A stretch of DNA of 12,926 bases, taken from the NCBI GenBank assembly GCA_964513655.1, contig CAZENQ010000091.1, positions 1 to 12,926 of the forward strand. Reading direction: 5' to 3'. The stretch is from G020350405 sp964513655. GTDB lineage: Bacteria > Planctomycetota > Phycisphaerae > Sedimentisphaerales > Anaerobacaceae. The position numbers were made by a program, and so were the translations under genes. The notes under the pieces are model-generated. The model was not told where the DNA came from and did not search any database. It saw only the letters and a program-made list of their open reading frames with translations. Below are positions 6,862 through 12,926 of the stretch, piece by piece (within the stretch, counting starts at the first letter, position 1; each line of letters opens with the position of its first letter).

Positions 6862-8526
6862 ATGAAAAAACACATTTTCTTTGTATTAGCCGCCGCATTT
6901 TTCGTAATGCCACCAATACCCTTACTCGCTGGTACTTACTACGTCTCAACCACTGGCAGCGATGCCAACGATGGAAGCCTGTCGTCACCCTGGCTTACTA
7001 TCCAGCACGCCACCGACAGCGTCGGCCCCGGCGACACTATCTACGTAATGGGCGGCGTCTATAACGAACTCGTAAACTTTAATAATTCCGGCTCAGCCGC
7101 CGGAGGATACATCACCCTCCAAAACTACGATGGCGGAACTCCCGTCATCGACGGCAATGGCCTCGGCGGCTCCGACCCCGGCCTGATAAAAATCGAGGAT
7201 AAGCACCACATAATTGTCTCCGGCCTGGAACTACGAAACCTCACAACAACAAACAAAAGCACCACCCCCGCCGGAATCTGGCTCCTTGGAACTTCGCACC
7301 ACATCGAGCTGCACAACAACCTCGTCCACCACATCGAAAACACCGCAACCGGCGGAAACGCTCACGGCATAGCAACCTACGGCTACAGCTCCGCCTCTTC
7401 AATCAACAACCTCGTCATCAAAGGCAACGAAGTCAGAAACTGTATCTTGGGATGGAGCGAATCTATGGTCCTCAACGGCAACGTCGAAAACTTCATCGTC
7501 GAAAACAACATCGTCCATGACAACGACAATATCGGAATCGACTTCATCGGCCACGAAGGAACATGCAGCGACCCCTGTCTCGACCAGACAAGAGACGGAA
7601 TCTGCGTAGGCAATACCGTCTACAACATCGACTCCTTGCCGAACCCTGCCTATGGTGGTGAACGTTGCGCGGATGGCATTTATGTTGACGGCGGAAAAAG
7701 AATCACCATTGAGAAAAACATCGTTCACCATTGCAACATCGGCGTCGAAATCGCAAGCGAGCACAAGGACAAAGGCACCAGCAACGTCATCGTCAGAAAC
7801 AACATCATCCGCGACAGCCATTCCGGCGGCATCTTCATCGGCGGATACGCCAGCAACAAAGGATGGGCCAGAGATTGCAACATCGTAAATAACACCCTCT
7901 ACAACAACGACACCGATGATTGTGGCTGGGGCGGCGAAATCGTCATGCAGTACCACTGTTCCGACAACATCTTTAAAAACAATATCTTCTCCGCAGGCCC
8001 CGCCAGATTCTTTATCCGCAACGAAAACACCTCCTGCTCAAACAATACTTTCAACTACAACCTCTACTACGGCTCCGGCGCGCAGTGGAACTGGAACAAT
8101 ACAACCTACTCAAGCTTCAGTGCCTACAAAACCGCCTCCGGCCACGACGCTAACTCCATCACTCCCGACCCCAAATTCGTCGACGCACCCAACCAGGACT
8201 TTCACATCCGTTTCGACTCGCCCTGCATAGACGCCGCCGATCCATCGCTCGACTACACCTCCCAGACGGATATCGACGCTGAGCCCCGAGAAATGTCCGG
8301 CCGAACCGATATAGGCGCCGATGAGCTCAGCCAAAAGCAGGCCGACTTCAACAGAAATGGCCTGATTAATATGGACGACTACGCCATTTTCTCAAACTCT
8401 TGGCGCAGCGAAACCGGCCAAGCCAACTGGTACGTCCTCTGCGACCTCTTTGAAGACGGCCTAATTGATTCTGAAGACCTCCGGGAATTTGTCGCCGACT
8501 GGCTCTGGCTGGCTGCCTGGTACTGA
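6862..8526 (+). CDS. Secreted right-handed parallel beta-helix protein with dockerin-like C-terminus
   Basis: Encodes 554 residues, preceded by a strong ribosome site AAGGAGGAGG (6845-6854). A signal peptide spans about residues 1-23 (cleavage near LLAG). Residues 25-70 match the DUF1565/Pel9A-like start of beta-helix proteins: YYVSTTGSDANDG, then SPWLTIQHA and PGDTIYVMGGVY. Residues 85-400 are Asn-rich helical rungs (NNLVHHIEN, ENNIVHDN, RNNIIRDS, NNTLYNND). Residues 436-487 form a typical closing segment: DPKFVDAPNQDFHI, SPCIDAADP, GRTDIGADE. Residues 494-548 are two dockerin-like loops (DFNRNGLINMDD and DLFEDGLIDSED), followed by the aromatic tail ADWLWLAAWY. Such folds often bind or cleave pectin, alginate or related polysaccharides. 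I cannot identify the catalytic lysine or calcium cluster of family 9 lyases, so lyase activity is possible but not shown. Confidence 0.9.
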   Translation: MKKHIFFVLAAAFFVMPPIPLLAGTYYVSTTGSDANDGSLSSPWLTIQHATDSVGPGDTIYVMGGVYNELVNFNNSGSAAGGYITLQNYDGGTPVIDGNGLGGSDPGLIKIEDKHHIIVSGLELRNLTTTNKSTTPAGIWLLGTSHHIELHNNLVHHIENTATGGNAHGIATYGYSSASSINNLVIKGNEVRNCILGWSESMVLNGNVENFIVENNIVHDNDNIGIDFIGHEGTCSDPCLDQTRDGICVGNTVYNIDSLPNPAYGGERCADGIYVDGGKRITIEKNIVHHCNIGVEIASEHKDKGTSNVIVRNNIIRDSHSGGIFIGGYASNKGWARDCNIVNNTLYNNDTDDCGWGGEIVMQYHCSDNIFKNNIFSAGPARFFIRNENTSCSNNTFNYNLYYGSGAQWNWNNTTYSSFSAYKTASGHDANSITPDPKFVDAPNQDFHIRFDSPCIDAADPSLDYTSQTDIDAEPREMSGRTDIGADELSQKQADFNRNGLINMDDYAIFSNSWRSETGQANWYVLCDLFEDGLIDSEDLREFVADWLWLAAWY

Positions 8527-8570
8527 CTCGGCGCAAAATCCAGCACTCTAACCTAAAAAATCTCCGCTCA

Positions 8571-8614
8571 TAAAAACAAACAGGGCCTATACCAAACCAA
8601 CTTGGCATAGGCCC
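8571..8614 (-). terminator. Rho-independent-type terminator of the LamG gene
   Basis: A 13-position stem with one mismatch (arms 8583-8595 and 8602-8614, 6-base loop 8596-8601) lies about 100 bases past the LamG-gene stop. On the minus strand it is followed by the T-rich run TGTTTGTTTTTATG (8582-8569). On the plus strand no T-run follows, so it would only weakly stop transcripts from the convergent beta-helix gene. Confidence 0.7.
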
Positions 8615-8713
8615 CGAATTCGTATGCACTGTCAGTCAGCCCATCGTCTTCATCTTACGAGGTGCTAACCCATTTCCTACGCGCAGCTTAACGCCGCACG
8701 GCCTCAACTGCGG

Positions 8714-11350
8714 CTACGGCCACAATATCTCCACAAGCCAGTCATCCGCCAGCACACCGTAGTCCTTCAGATTAACGTCGCCGTCCAGATAAAGGTCAAC
8801 CTCCGGCCTCGGCAGAGGTATAGGCAAATCATCCATCTGACCAGCCACGTAACGGACCTCACCGTAAGAAAGGGTCTTGTTGTAAAGCCGGACATCGCTC
8901 AGGTACCCGTCATACCTCCTGGTGCCGGAGTCATTGGCATCCGAGGCGAGCTTAAACGAACTAATGTCGCTTCCCTTGACCGGTGAGGTCAGGGTGTCCT
9001 CGCCTTCGTCCGCGAACAATACGCCGTTAAGATATATCCTCATCTCGCCGGTACTGGCTTTTTTCGTATACGCATAGTGGTTCCACTGGCCCTGGTAATC
9101 CGAGGGACTGGCCAACCCGGTAACGCTGTCCGCGCCATCTTCGCCGCCAAGACCCGCATCGAAATACACCTCACAGCCCGTCGCAGATGGCTGCCACAAT
9201 TCGCACTTTACTGTCAAATCGTACGGGTCACACGCATCGCGAGCCTGCAGCATCACGTGGGCTACCTCCGCCGGCGTCATCGTGCCATACTGCCACAAGG
9301 TAATCGTCAGCTCATCGTTGACATCCGTAAACGCCGCGCCCGGTATATCCACATAGCTCACCCCATCAAAATCAGGAACATTGCCGTGGCATGGATCGTC
9401 CACCCAGTCCGGGGGGCCACCGAACGGCCCGTCATAGGTACCGTTATTAGTGCCGGCGCTGTCATACGCGATGGTAGCACCCGTACCTTCATCAAGCTTC
9501 CACCAGCCCACAGGCGCCGCCGGTGCTGTCGCCACAATATTGTAATCACTCAAAAGCCAGTCAGTCGTCACCGCGTTCACATCCATATAGTCAACCGTAC
9601 AATCACCCGTGGTATCGCCATCAGGTCCATACGCATCAACACACCTTACAGGATGCACCCGGATGTCATCGAAATACACCGTACCTGTACCACCATCCTG
9701 CCCTGACCCGGTGCCTGCTCTGACACCAAAGCCGATGTAGACCTTCGTGATATTATTGTTGTCCACGGCACTGAGACATGGGTCTTGCAGGTCAATATTC
9801 CACTCCTGCCACTGTTCCTTCTTGATGTCGTTCATATCGCCGGCGTATTTCACCATACCTTCGTTGGTGTCATCACTCAGAACCACCCACATCCGGTCTT
9901 TAACAGGGTCAGCAGCATTACCCGCCTGGCCATAGAAGTACAGCACCAGTGCCCGGGCATCACTGGCAGCCCAGTTCGACCCAAGCTCCAAATCAGCAGT
10001 ATTCGCCCATGCCTCAGAGTATCTGTTTTTGGTCCCGCCTCCACCAACATCATTGTCGTAGTTATACTCCATCGAGTTACCATCGCGGACCAAATTTGCG
10101 TCGAGTGCGCCTTTCGCAACGTAAACATCTGCGCGGTAGCCGCCAGTAGACCAATCATGCCATACAGCCTTTAGGTCTGGATGGTCGGGGTATGAGTCAA
10201 AATCGTCCACTCTGACGGAGTCGCCTACCGTAAAGTTCCAGACCGGCCCCGGCCACACGTATGGCGCGCACGCGTCATTCACCTCGTCGATTCGCCAATA
10301 GTAAGTCGCGCCGAACTCAAGATGACTGGTAATATCGTAGGTCGTCCCCGGCTGGTTCGGGCTCACGGGAGTCGCGCTTTCATTTACGTCACTTATGCTG
10401 CTGCCGAAGTACACACTGTGCGTGTCTGCATAGATCCCTTCATTCCAGCTCAATGTCAGCAGCCAGTTGATATCTGTTGACCCGGGAAGCGGCCTCGGCC
10501 TCCACGGAAGTGTAACGTCAGGCGACGGGTCATATGTTAGGATAGTAATGTCGTTCACATCGTCATATACCACCGAAACATTCCGCGGGTCGCCGCTGCC
10601 CCTGCCCGTAATCCAGCCGCTCTCCACATACCCCGTGACAACAACACTCGCATCGCCTTCTATTATCAGCGTACCCTCGTTGATATCTATGGTGCTTGGC
10701 GCCTGCATAAAGATACTGCCGCAGATAATAGTACCCGCTTGGAGGTCTATGTGACCTTCACCCGTGCCGCTGTCCTTAAACCAGGCACTCGTACCCGGCA
10801 GAGCCAGCTGCCCCCCATTGGTATCAATTATGCCGCCGCCCGTATCGCAGGGGTCGGTCATATTGAGGTAGCCAATGCCTTTGTCCCCAACGAACAGGTC
10901 CGCGCCATAAACATCAATCAATCCGCCGCTCATATTAAGCGTCCCGCTGCAAGGTATACTCTCACATAGGCCTAACATAAATGCATCCCATCCGTCGTCT
11001 ATGCGTAAGTATCCGCCGGTCATAGTCAGGTAGGCATCCCCCGGTTCCCAGGCACCTACTATTACGGCGAGAACAAAACTACCGGTATTCGGGTCCCCTT
11101 CAATCACGCCATCATCGATAATCGGGCTGTTTCCCAGACCAAACCCTGATTCCACGTGGACAATGTCACCGTCGTCAGTGCACGGGTCCGTAGAGGAAGG
11201 ATACCCACAGGGGTCCCAGTTCTCTGGACTGCTCCAGAGGTGGTCGCACGGGTCGCCATCATCCCAATAAATTTCGTCATAAGCTGCCGCGCTGCCGACC
11301 AGACCAAACACAAAAAAAATCGAAATTAAAATATGCGTTCTTTTAGACAT
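8714..11350 (-). CDS. Large secreted LamG-domain protein with split dockerin-like module
   Basis: Encodes 878 residues, with AGGAGGAG just upstream of the ATG at 11350. Domains in order: signal peptide (about 1-23, AAA before Tyr24); a beta-strand repeat region (about 25-260) with the recurring pattern GxLxMSGGxIDVxG (for example GTLNMSGGLIDVYGADLFVGD), resembling autotransporter-type beta-solenoid repeats; an Fn3-like domain (about 285-376) with TLSWNEG, HSVYFGS and ATYYWRIDEVND; a jelly-roll, carbohydrate-binding-like domain (about 379-567) starting VRVDDFDSYPDHPDLKAVW; a first dockerin-like half (DTTGDCTVDYMDVNAVTTDWL, 579-599); a LamG domain (about 612-840) with VGWWKLDEGTG, NHYAYTK, MRIYLNGVL and YDGYLSDVRLYNKTL; and a second dockerin-like half (about 850-878) ending in ADDWLVEILWP. 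No catalytic domain is apparent, so surface adhesion or polysaccharide binding is the likeliest role. Six of its 15 cysteines lie in Asp-Pro-Cys. Confidence 0.9.
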   Translation of the reverse strand: MSKRTHILISIFFVFGLVGSAAAYDEIYWDDGDPCDHLWSSPENWDPCGYPSSTDPCTDDGDIVHVESGFGLGNSPIIDDGVIEGDPNTGSFVLAVIVGAWEPGDAYLTMTGGYLRIDDGWDAFMLGLCESIPCSGTLNMSGGLIDVYGADLFVGDKGIGYLNMTDPCDTGGGIIDTNGGQLALPGTSAWFKDSGTGEGHIDLQAGTIICGSIFMQAPSTIDINEGTLIIEGDASVVVTGYVESGWITGRGSGDPRNVSVVYDDVNDITILTYDPSPDVTLPWRPRPLPGSTDINWLLTLSWNEGIYADTHSVYFGSSISDVNESATPVSPNQPGTTYDITSHLEFGATYYWRIDEVNDACAPYVWPGPVWNFTVGDSVRVDDFDSYPDHPDLKAVWHDWSTGGYRADVYVAKGALDANLVRDGNSMEYNYDNDVGGGGTKNRYSEAWANTADLELGSNWAASDARALVLYFYGQAGNAADPVKDRMWVVLSDDTNEGMVKYAGDMNDIKKEQWQEWNIDLQDPCLSAVDNNNITKVYIGFGVRAGTGSGQDGGTGTVYFDDIRVHPVRCVDAYGPDGDTTGDCTVDYMDVNAVTTDWLLSDYNIVATAPAAPVGWWKLDEGTGATIAYDSAGTNNGTYDGPFGGPPDWVDDPCHGNVPDFDGVSYVDIPGAAFTDVNDELTITLWQYGTMTPAEVAHVMLQARDACDPYDLTVKCELWQPSATGCEVYFDAGLGGEDGADSVTGLASPSDYQGQWNHYAYTKKASTGEMRIYLNGVLFADEGEDTLTSPVKGSDISSFKLASDANDSGTRRYDGYLSDVRLYNKTLSYGEVRYVAGQMDDLPIPLPRPEVDLYLDGDVNLKDYGVLADDWLVEILWP

Positions 11351-11362
11351 GATACTCCTCCT

Positions 11363-11409
11363 AAAAAAATTAAAATGTTAACATGTTTTTTGGCCCTCAC
11401 AAGCCAAAA
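11363..11409 (-). promoter_or_regulatory. Structured leader of the LamG gene
   Basis: Between the promoter and the ribosome site, the transcript can form a 7-bp hairpin with an 8-base loop (TTTTGGC at 11388-11394, GCCAAAA at 11403-11409 on the plus strand). It is followed by the 10-bp palindrome ATGTTAACAT (11375-11384), an overlapping AACATGTT palindrome (11380-11387), and a run of seven U (11369-11363) that abuts AGGAGGAG. The hairpin is about 18 bases from the U-run, so it is not a classical attenuator. An operator or a translation-control element is possible. Confidence 0.35.
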
Positions 11410-11431
11410 CAAGAGACTTCTTCCATTCTGA

Positions 11432-11460
11432 TTTATAACAGTTGACGGAGTTTATGTCAA
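11432..11460 (-). promoter_or_regulatory. Sigma-70-type promoter of the LamG gene
   Basis: TTGACA (11460-11455) and TATAAA (11437-11432) on the minus strand are separated by 17 bp, close to consensus. The predicted start near 11425 gives a leader of about 75 bases. A short inverted repeat (TTGAC at 11442-11446, GTCAA at 11456-11460) covers the -35 box and much of the spacer. Confidence 0.7.
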
Positions 11461-11597
11461 GAGAAAATTTCCGCGATTGTATGCCTTTTGGCCTCGCTGT
11501 TCAAAACACTTAAGTTACTCTTATATAAGCACTTACAAATCCCCCCCCTCAATTGCCGGATTTATCCAAACTTTTTCGTCCCGCCCTCTGATATTCC
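11461..11597. other. Gene-free stretch between the divergent LamG and pseudopilin promoters
   Basis: This central part of the 383-bp divergent region contains no credible gene. It holds a run of seven C (near 11542) and AT-rich patches. An open frame from 11477 lacks a ribosome site and coding-like composition. Confidence 0.5.
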
Positions 11598-11626
11598 TTG
11601 CGAAAAAACCGCATTTACGCTATAAT
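11598..11626 (+). promoter_or_regulatory. Sigma-70-type promoter of the pseudopilin gene
   Basis: TTGCGA (11598-11603) and a perfect TATAAT (11621-11626) are separated by 17 bp. The predicted start near 11633 leaves a leader of about 100 bases before the ATG at 11734. Confidence 0.6.
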
Positions 11627-11733
11627 GCCTCACCAGAAAGCAGCAAAAAAAATGAAAATCAACGGAACACTACACCGCTGATCCGCATCTTGGTATTGGT
11701 AACGAACATAATAACCAAAACACGGATAGCCCG

Positions 11734-12555
11734 ATGGAACAAAAAACCTCCATTGCGAGCAGAAAAGCAGGCTTCACATTAGTCGAGCTCCTTGTCGTAA
11801 TAGCCATCATTGCCCTGCTAATGTCCGTACTTATGCCCGCCCTCGCGCGCGTAAGAAACCAGGCAAAGGACGTCCTCTGTCAGTCCAACCTCAAGCAGTG
11901 GGCCCTCATCTTTTCTATGTACACCGAAGATTTCGAAGGCTATTTCTGCGAGGGCCACAAGCCCGGCTACCTCTGCCTCTGGCCCGATTCTGTCCGCTCC
12001 TACTACAAAGACGAAAAAATCCGATGCTGCCCCACAGCCACTAAAACTTGGACCGATGGCGCAAGAGGAACGTTCGCTGCATGGGGAAGAATCGATTACA
12101 GCGGAGGCTGGCTCGATTGGGACGGAACCTCAGAAGGAGACTATGGCAGCTACGGAATAAACGAGTGGCTCTATAACCCTCCCGAGGATATCGAAATCCT
12201 CTGGGACTCTCCCACCGAATTTAACTGGCGGACCATCAATGTCAGAGACGCATCGAAGATACCGATGTTCCTTGACTGCTGGTGGCTCGGCGGCGGACCA
12301 ACCCACAAAGACGAACCACCGGTATACGACGGACAGATAATAGAAGAAAATTTTAATGACATGAGGCGATTCTGCCTCAACCGGCACAACAAGACAATAA
12401 ACGGCGCCTTCCTCGATTTGAGTGTCAGAAAGATTCCTCTTAAGTGCCTGTGGAAATTTAAGTGGTCGCGGGACTACGACCTCGGCTTCCCGCTTCCACA
12501 GTCCTGGAACGCGCCCGGCCATTGGATGAACGCCATGAAGCAAGACTGCCAGTAA
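11734..12555 (+). CDS. Type II secretion/pseudopilin-like protein with prepilin leader
   Basis: Encodes 273 residues. The N-terminus is a textbook class III prepilin signal, RKAGFTLVELLVVIAIIALL: prepilin peptidase would cut after Gly13, leaving N-methylated Phe14, with the conserved Glu at mature position +5 (Glu18). The hydrophobic helix runs to about residue 34 and is followed by the amphipathic RVRNQAKDVLCQSNLKQWALIF typical of planctomycete pseudopilin-like families. The globular part is rich in Trp, Tyr and Asp and contains IRCCPTA. It ends with NRHNKTINGAFLDLSVRKIPL followed by LWKFKWSRDYD, the usual C-terminal signature of these proteins in Phycisphaerae. Such genes exist there in many copies, usually far from the secretion machinery. 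No other secretion gene is visible here, so its assembly partner is unknown. It has its own promoter but no clear ribosome site before the ATG at 11734. Confidence 0.9.
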   Translation: MEQKTSIASRKAGFTLVELLVVIAIIALLMSVLMPALARVRNQAKDVLCQSNLKQWALIFSMYTEDFEGYFCEGHKPGYLCLWPDSVRSYYKDEKIRCCPTATKTWTDGARGTFAAWGRIDYSGGWLDWDGTSEGDYGSYGINEWLYNPPEDIEILWDSPTEFNWRTINVRDASKIPMFLDCWWLGGGPTHKDEPPVYDGQIIEENFNDMRRFCLNRHNKTINGAFLDLSVRKIPLKCLWKFKWSRDYDLGFPLPQSWNAPGHWMNAMKQDCQ

Positions 12556-12926
12556 CACCCCCCAACATTACCTCAACGCGCACGCTGCCCGTAACCCGGC
12601 AGATGCCCAAGAGGACCACTCAAAACTCCGCTCAAAATCTCGCGCAAATCGACAACGAATTTGACAAAACGCGCAGTTTTCCTCCAAGATATACACTAGT
12701 TTAAATAGTGTATATTGCGCCCTGGCCCCCGCCCCGCCAGTCCTTTGCCCCTTCAAACCCCCCATTTTAACGATAAATTTTTCCTAAATTTTCACACTTT
12801 GAAACACTTTGTCGAACGTTTCCTTACCTTTACCTTACAAAACCCCATTTCTGGCCCAATAACCAACCTCGCCCCCTTTTTTCTACCCAAAAACCGCCAT
12901 TCATTTTACGCCTCCTCTCCAACCTA
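12556..12926. other. Gene-free right end, pyrimidine-rich on the plus strand
   Basis: No credible gene, RNA gene or T-tract terminator is visible in these 371 bases. From 12721 to the end the plus strand is about 69% C+T by hand count. It contains the palindrome listed separately and two exact copies of ACACTTTG spaced 10 bp apart (12794-12801 and 12804-12811). A gene may start beyond the window. Confidence 0.5.
12689..12715. repeat. Perfect 10-bp inverted repeat with 7-base loop
   Basis: ATATACACTA (12689-12698) and TAGTGTATAT (12706-12715) flank GTTTAAA. An outer pair, GCGCA (12671-12675) and TGCGC (12716-12720), also matches, though its left member is 13 bases away from the inner arm. The stem is AT-rich and no T-tract follows, which fits a DNA-binding operator better than a terminator. 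No regulator gene is in the window. Confidence 0.55.

Noticed and set aside
6335..6865. A 176-codon plus-strand frame upstream of the beta-helix gene
   Set aside because: Pro/Thr/Arg-rich, opposite the recognisable remnant, and covering the promoter and ribosome site of the next gene.
7399..7956. A 185-codon minus-strand frame inside the beta-helix gene
   Set aside because: Its Val/Asp/Ala-rich composition is the complement of the Asn- and Ile-rich rungs; it has no motif and no ribosome site.
6862..8526. Firm assignment of the beta-helix protein as a family 9 pectate lyase
   Set aside because: The N-terminal segment resembles that family, but I could not identify its catalytic lysine or calcium-binding cluster, so only the fold is called.
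8693..8714. GCCGCA/TGCGGC inverted repeat at the LamG-gene stop
   Set aside because: Only 6 bp with a 10-base loop and no T-tract; the hairpin at 8583-8614 is the better terminator.
9077..9706. A 209-codon plus-strand frame opposite the LamG gene
   Set aside because: Arg/His/Ile-rich shadow of a clear coding sequence on the other strand.
11477..11782. A 101-codon plus-strand frame before the pseudopilin gene
   Set aside because: It runs through the pseudopilin promoter, has no ribosome site, and resembles no protein family.
1..12926. CRISPR array, tRNA or rRNA gene, transposase, phage or defence system
   Set aside because: No regularly spaced repeats, cloverleaf, ribosomal RNA segments or marker proteins of these systems were seen on either strand.

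Overview
The window most likely comes from a planctomycete of the class Phycisphaerae (Sedimentisphaerales-like), a group of polysaccharide-degrading bacteria. Three things suggest this: large secreted beta-helix and LamG proteins, a two-repeat dockerin-like C-terminal module ending in a Trp-rich tail, and a planctomycete-style pseudopilin whose C-terminal end has the form usual in that phylum. This placement rests on protein style, not on a marker gene search.

The left half (1-6290) is housekeeping. gpmI (partial, minus strand) runs off the left edge. It is divergent from a TPR lipoprotein gene, which is followed 33 bp later by lspA, the peptidase that processes lipoproteins. lspA converges with, and overlaps by 20 bp, a bifunctional-nuclease-family gene that is the downstream member of a valS-bfn unit. 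ValRS carries an unusually long and AT-rich insertion just before its conserved RDEDVLDTWFSS block.

The right half (6291-12926) is accessory and extracellular. It holds the 3' remnant of a lost secreted-protein gene (minus), a secreted right-handed beta-helix protein (plus), an 878-residue secreted multidomain LamG protein (minus), a pseudopilin-like gene (plus), and about 370 bp of gene-free DNA. The beta-helix protein, the LamG protein and the remnant are otherwise unrelated but share the same dockerin-like C-terminal module. In the LamG protein the LamG domain sits between the two half-repeats of that module.

Six sigma-70-type promoters with 15-17 bp spacers can be read in the intergenic regions, plus one rho-independent-type terminator on the minus strand downstream of the LamG gene. 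I see no tRNA, rRNA, CRISPR array, transposase or phage gene. No complete new defence or mobile system is visible. The most interesting material is the shared C-terminal module, the recurrent Asp-Pro-Cys motif in the LamG protein, the ValRS insertion and two palindromic intergenic sites.
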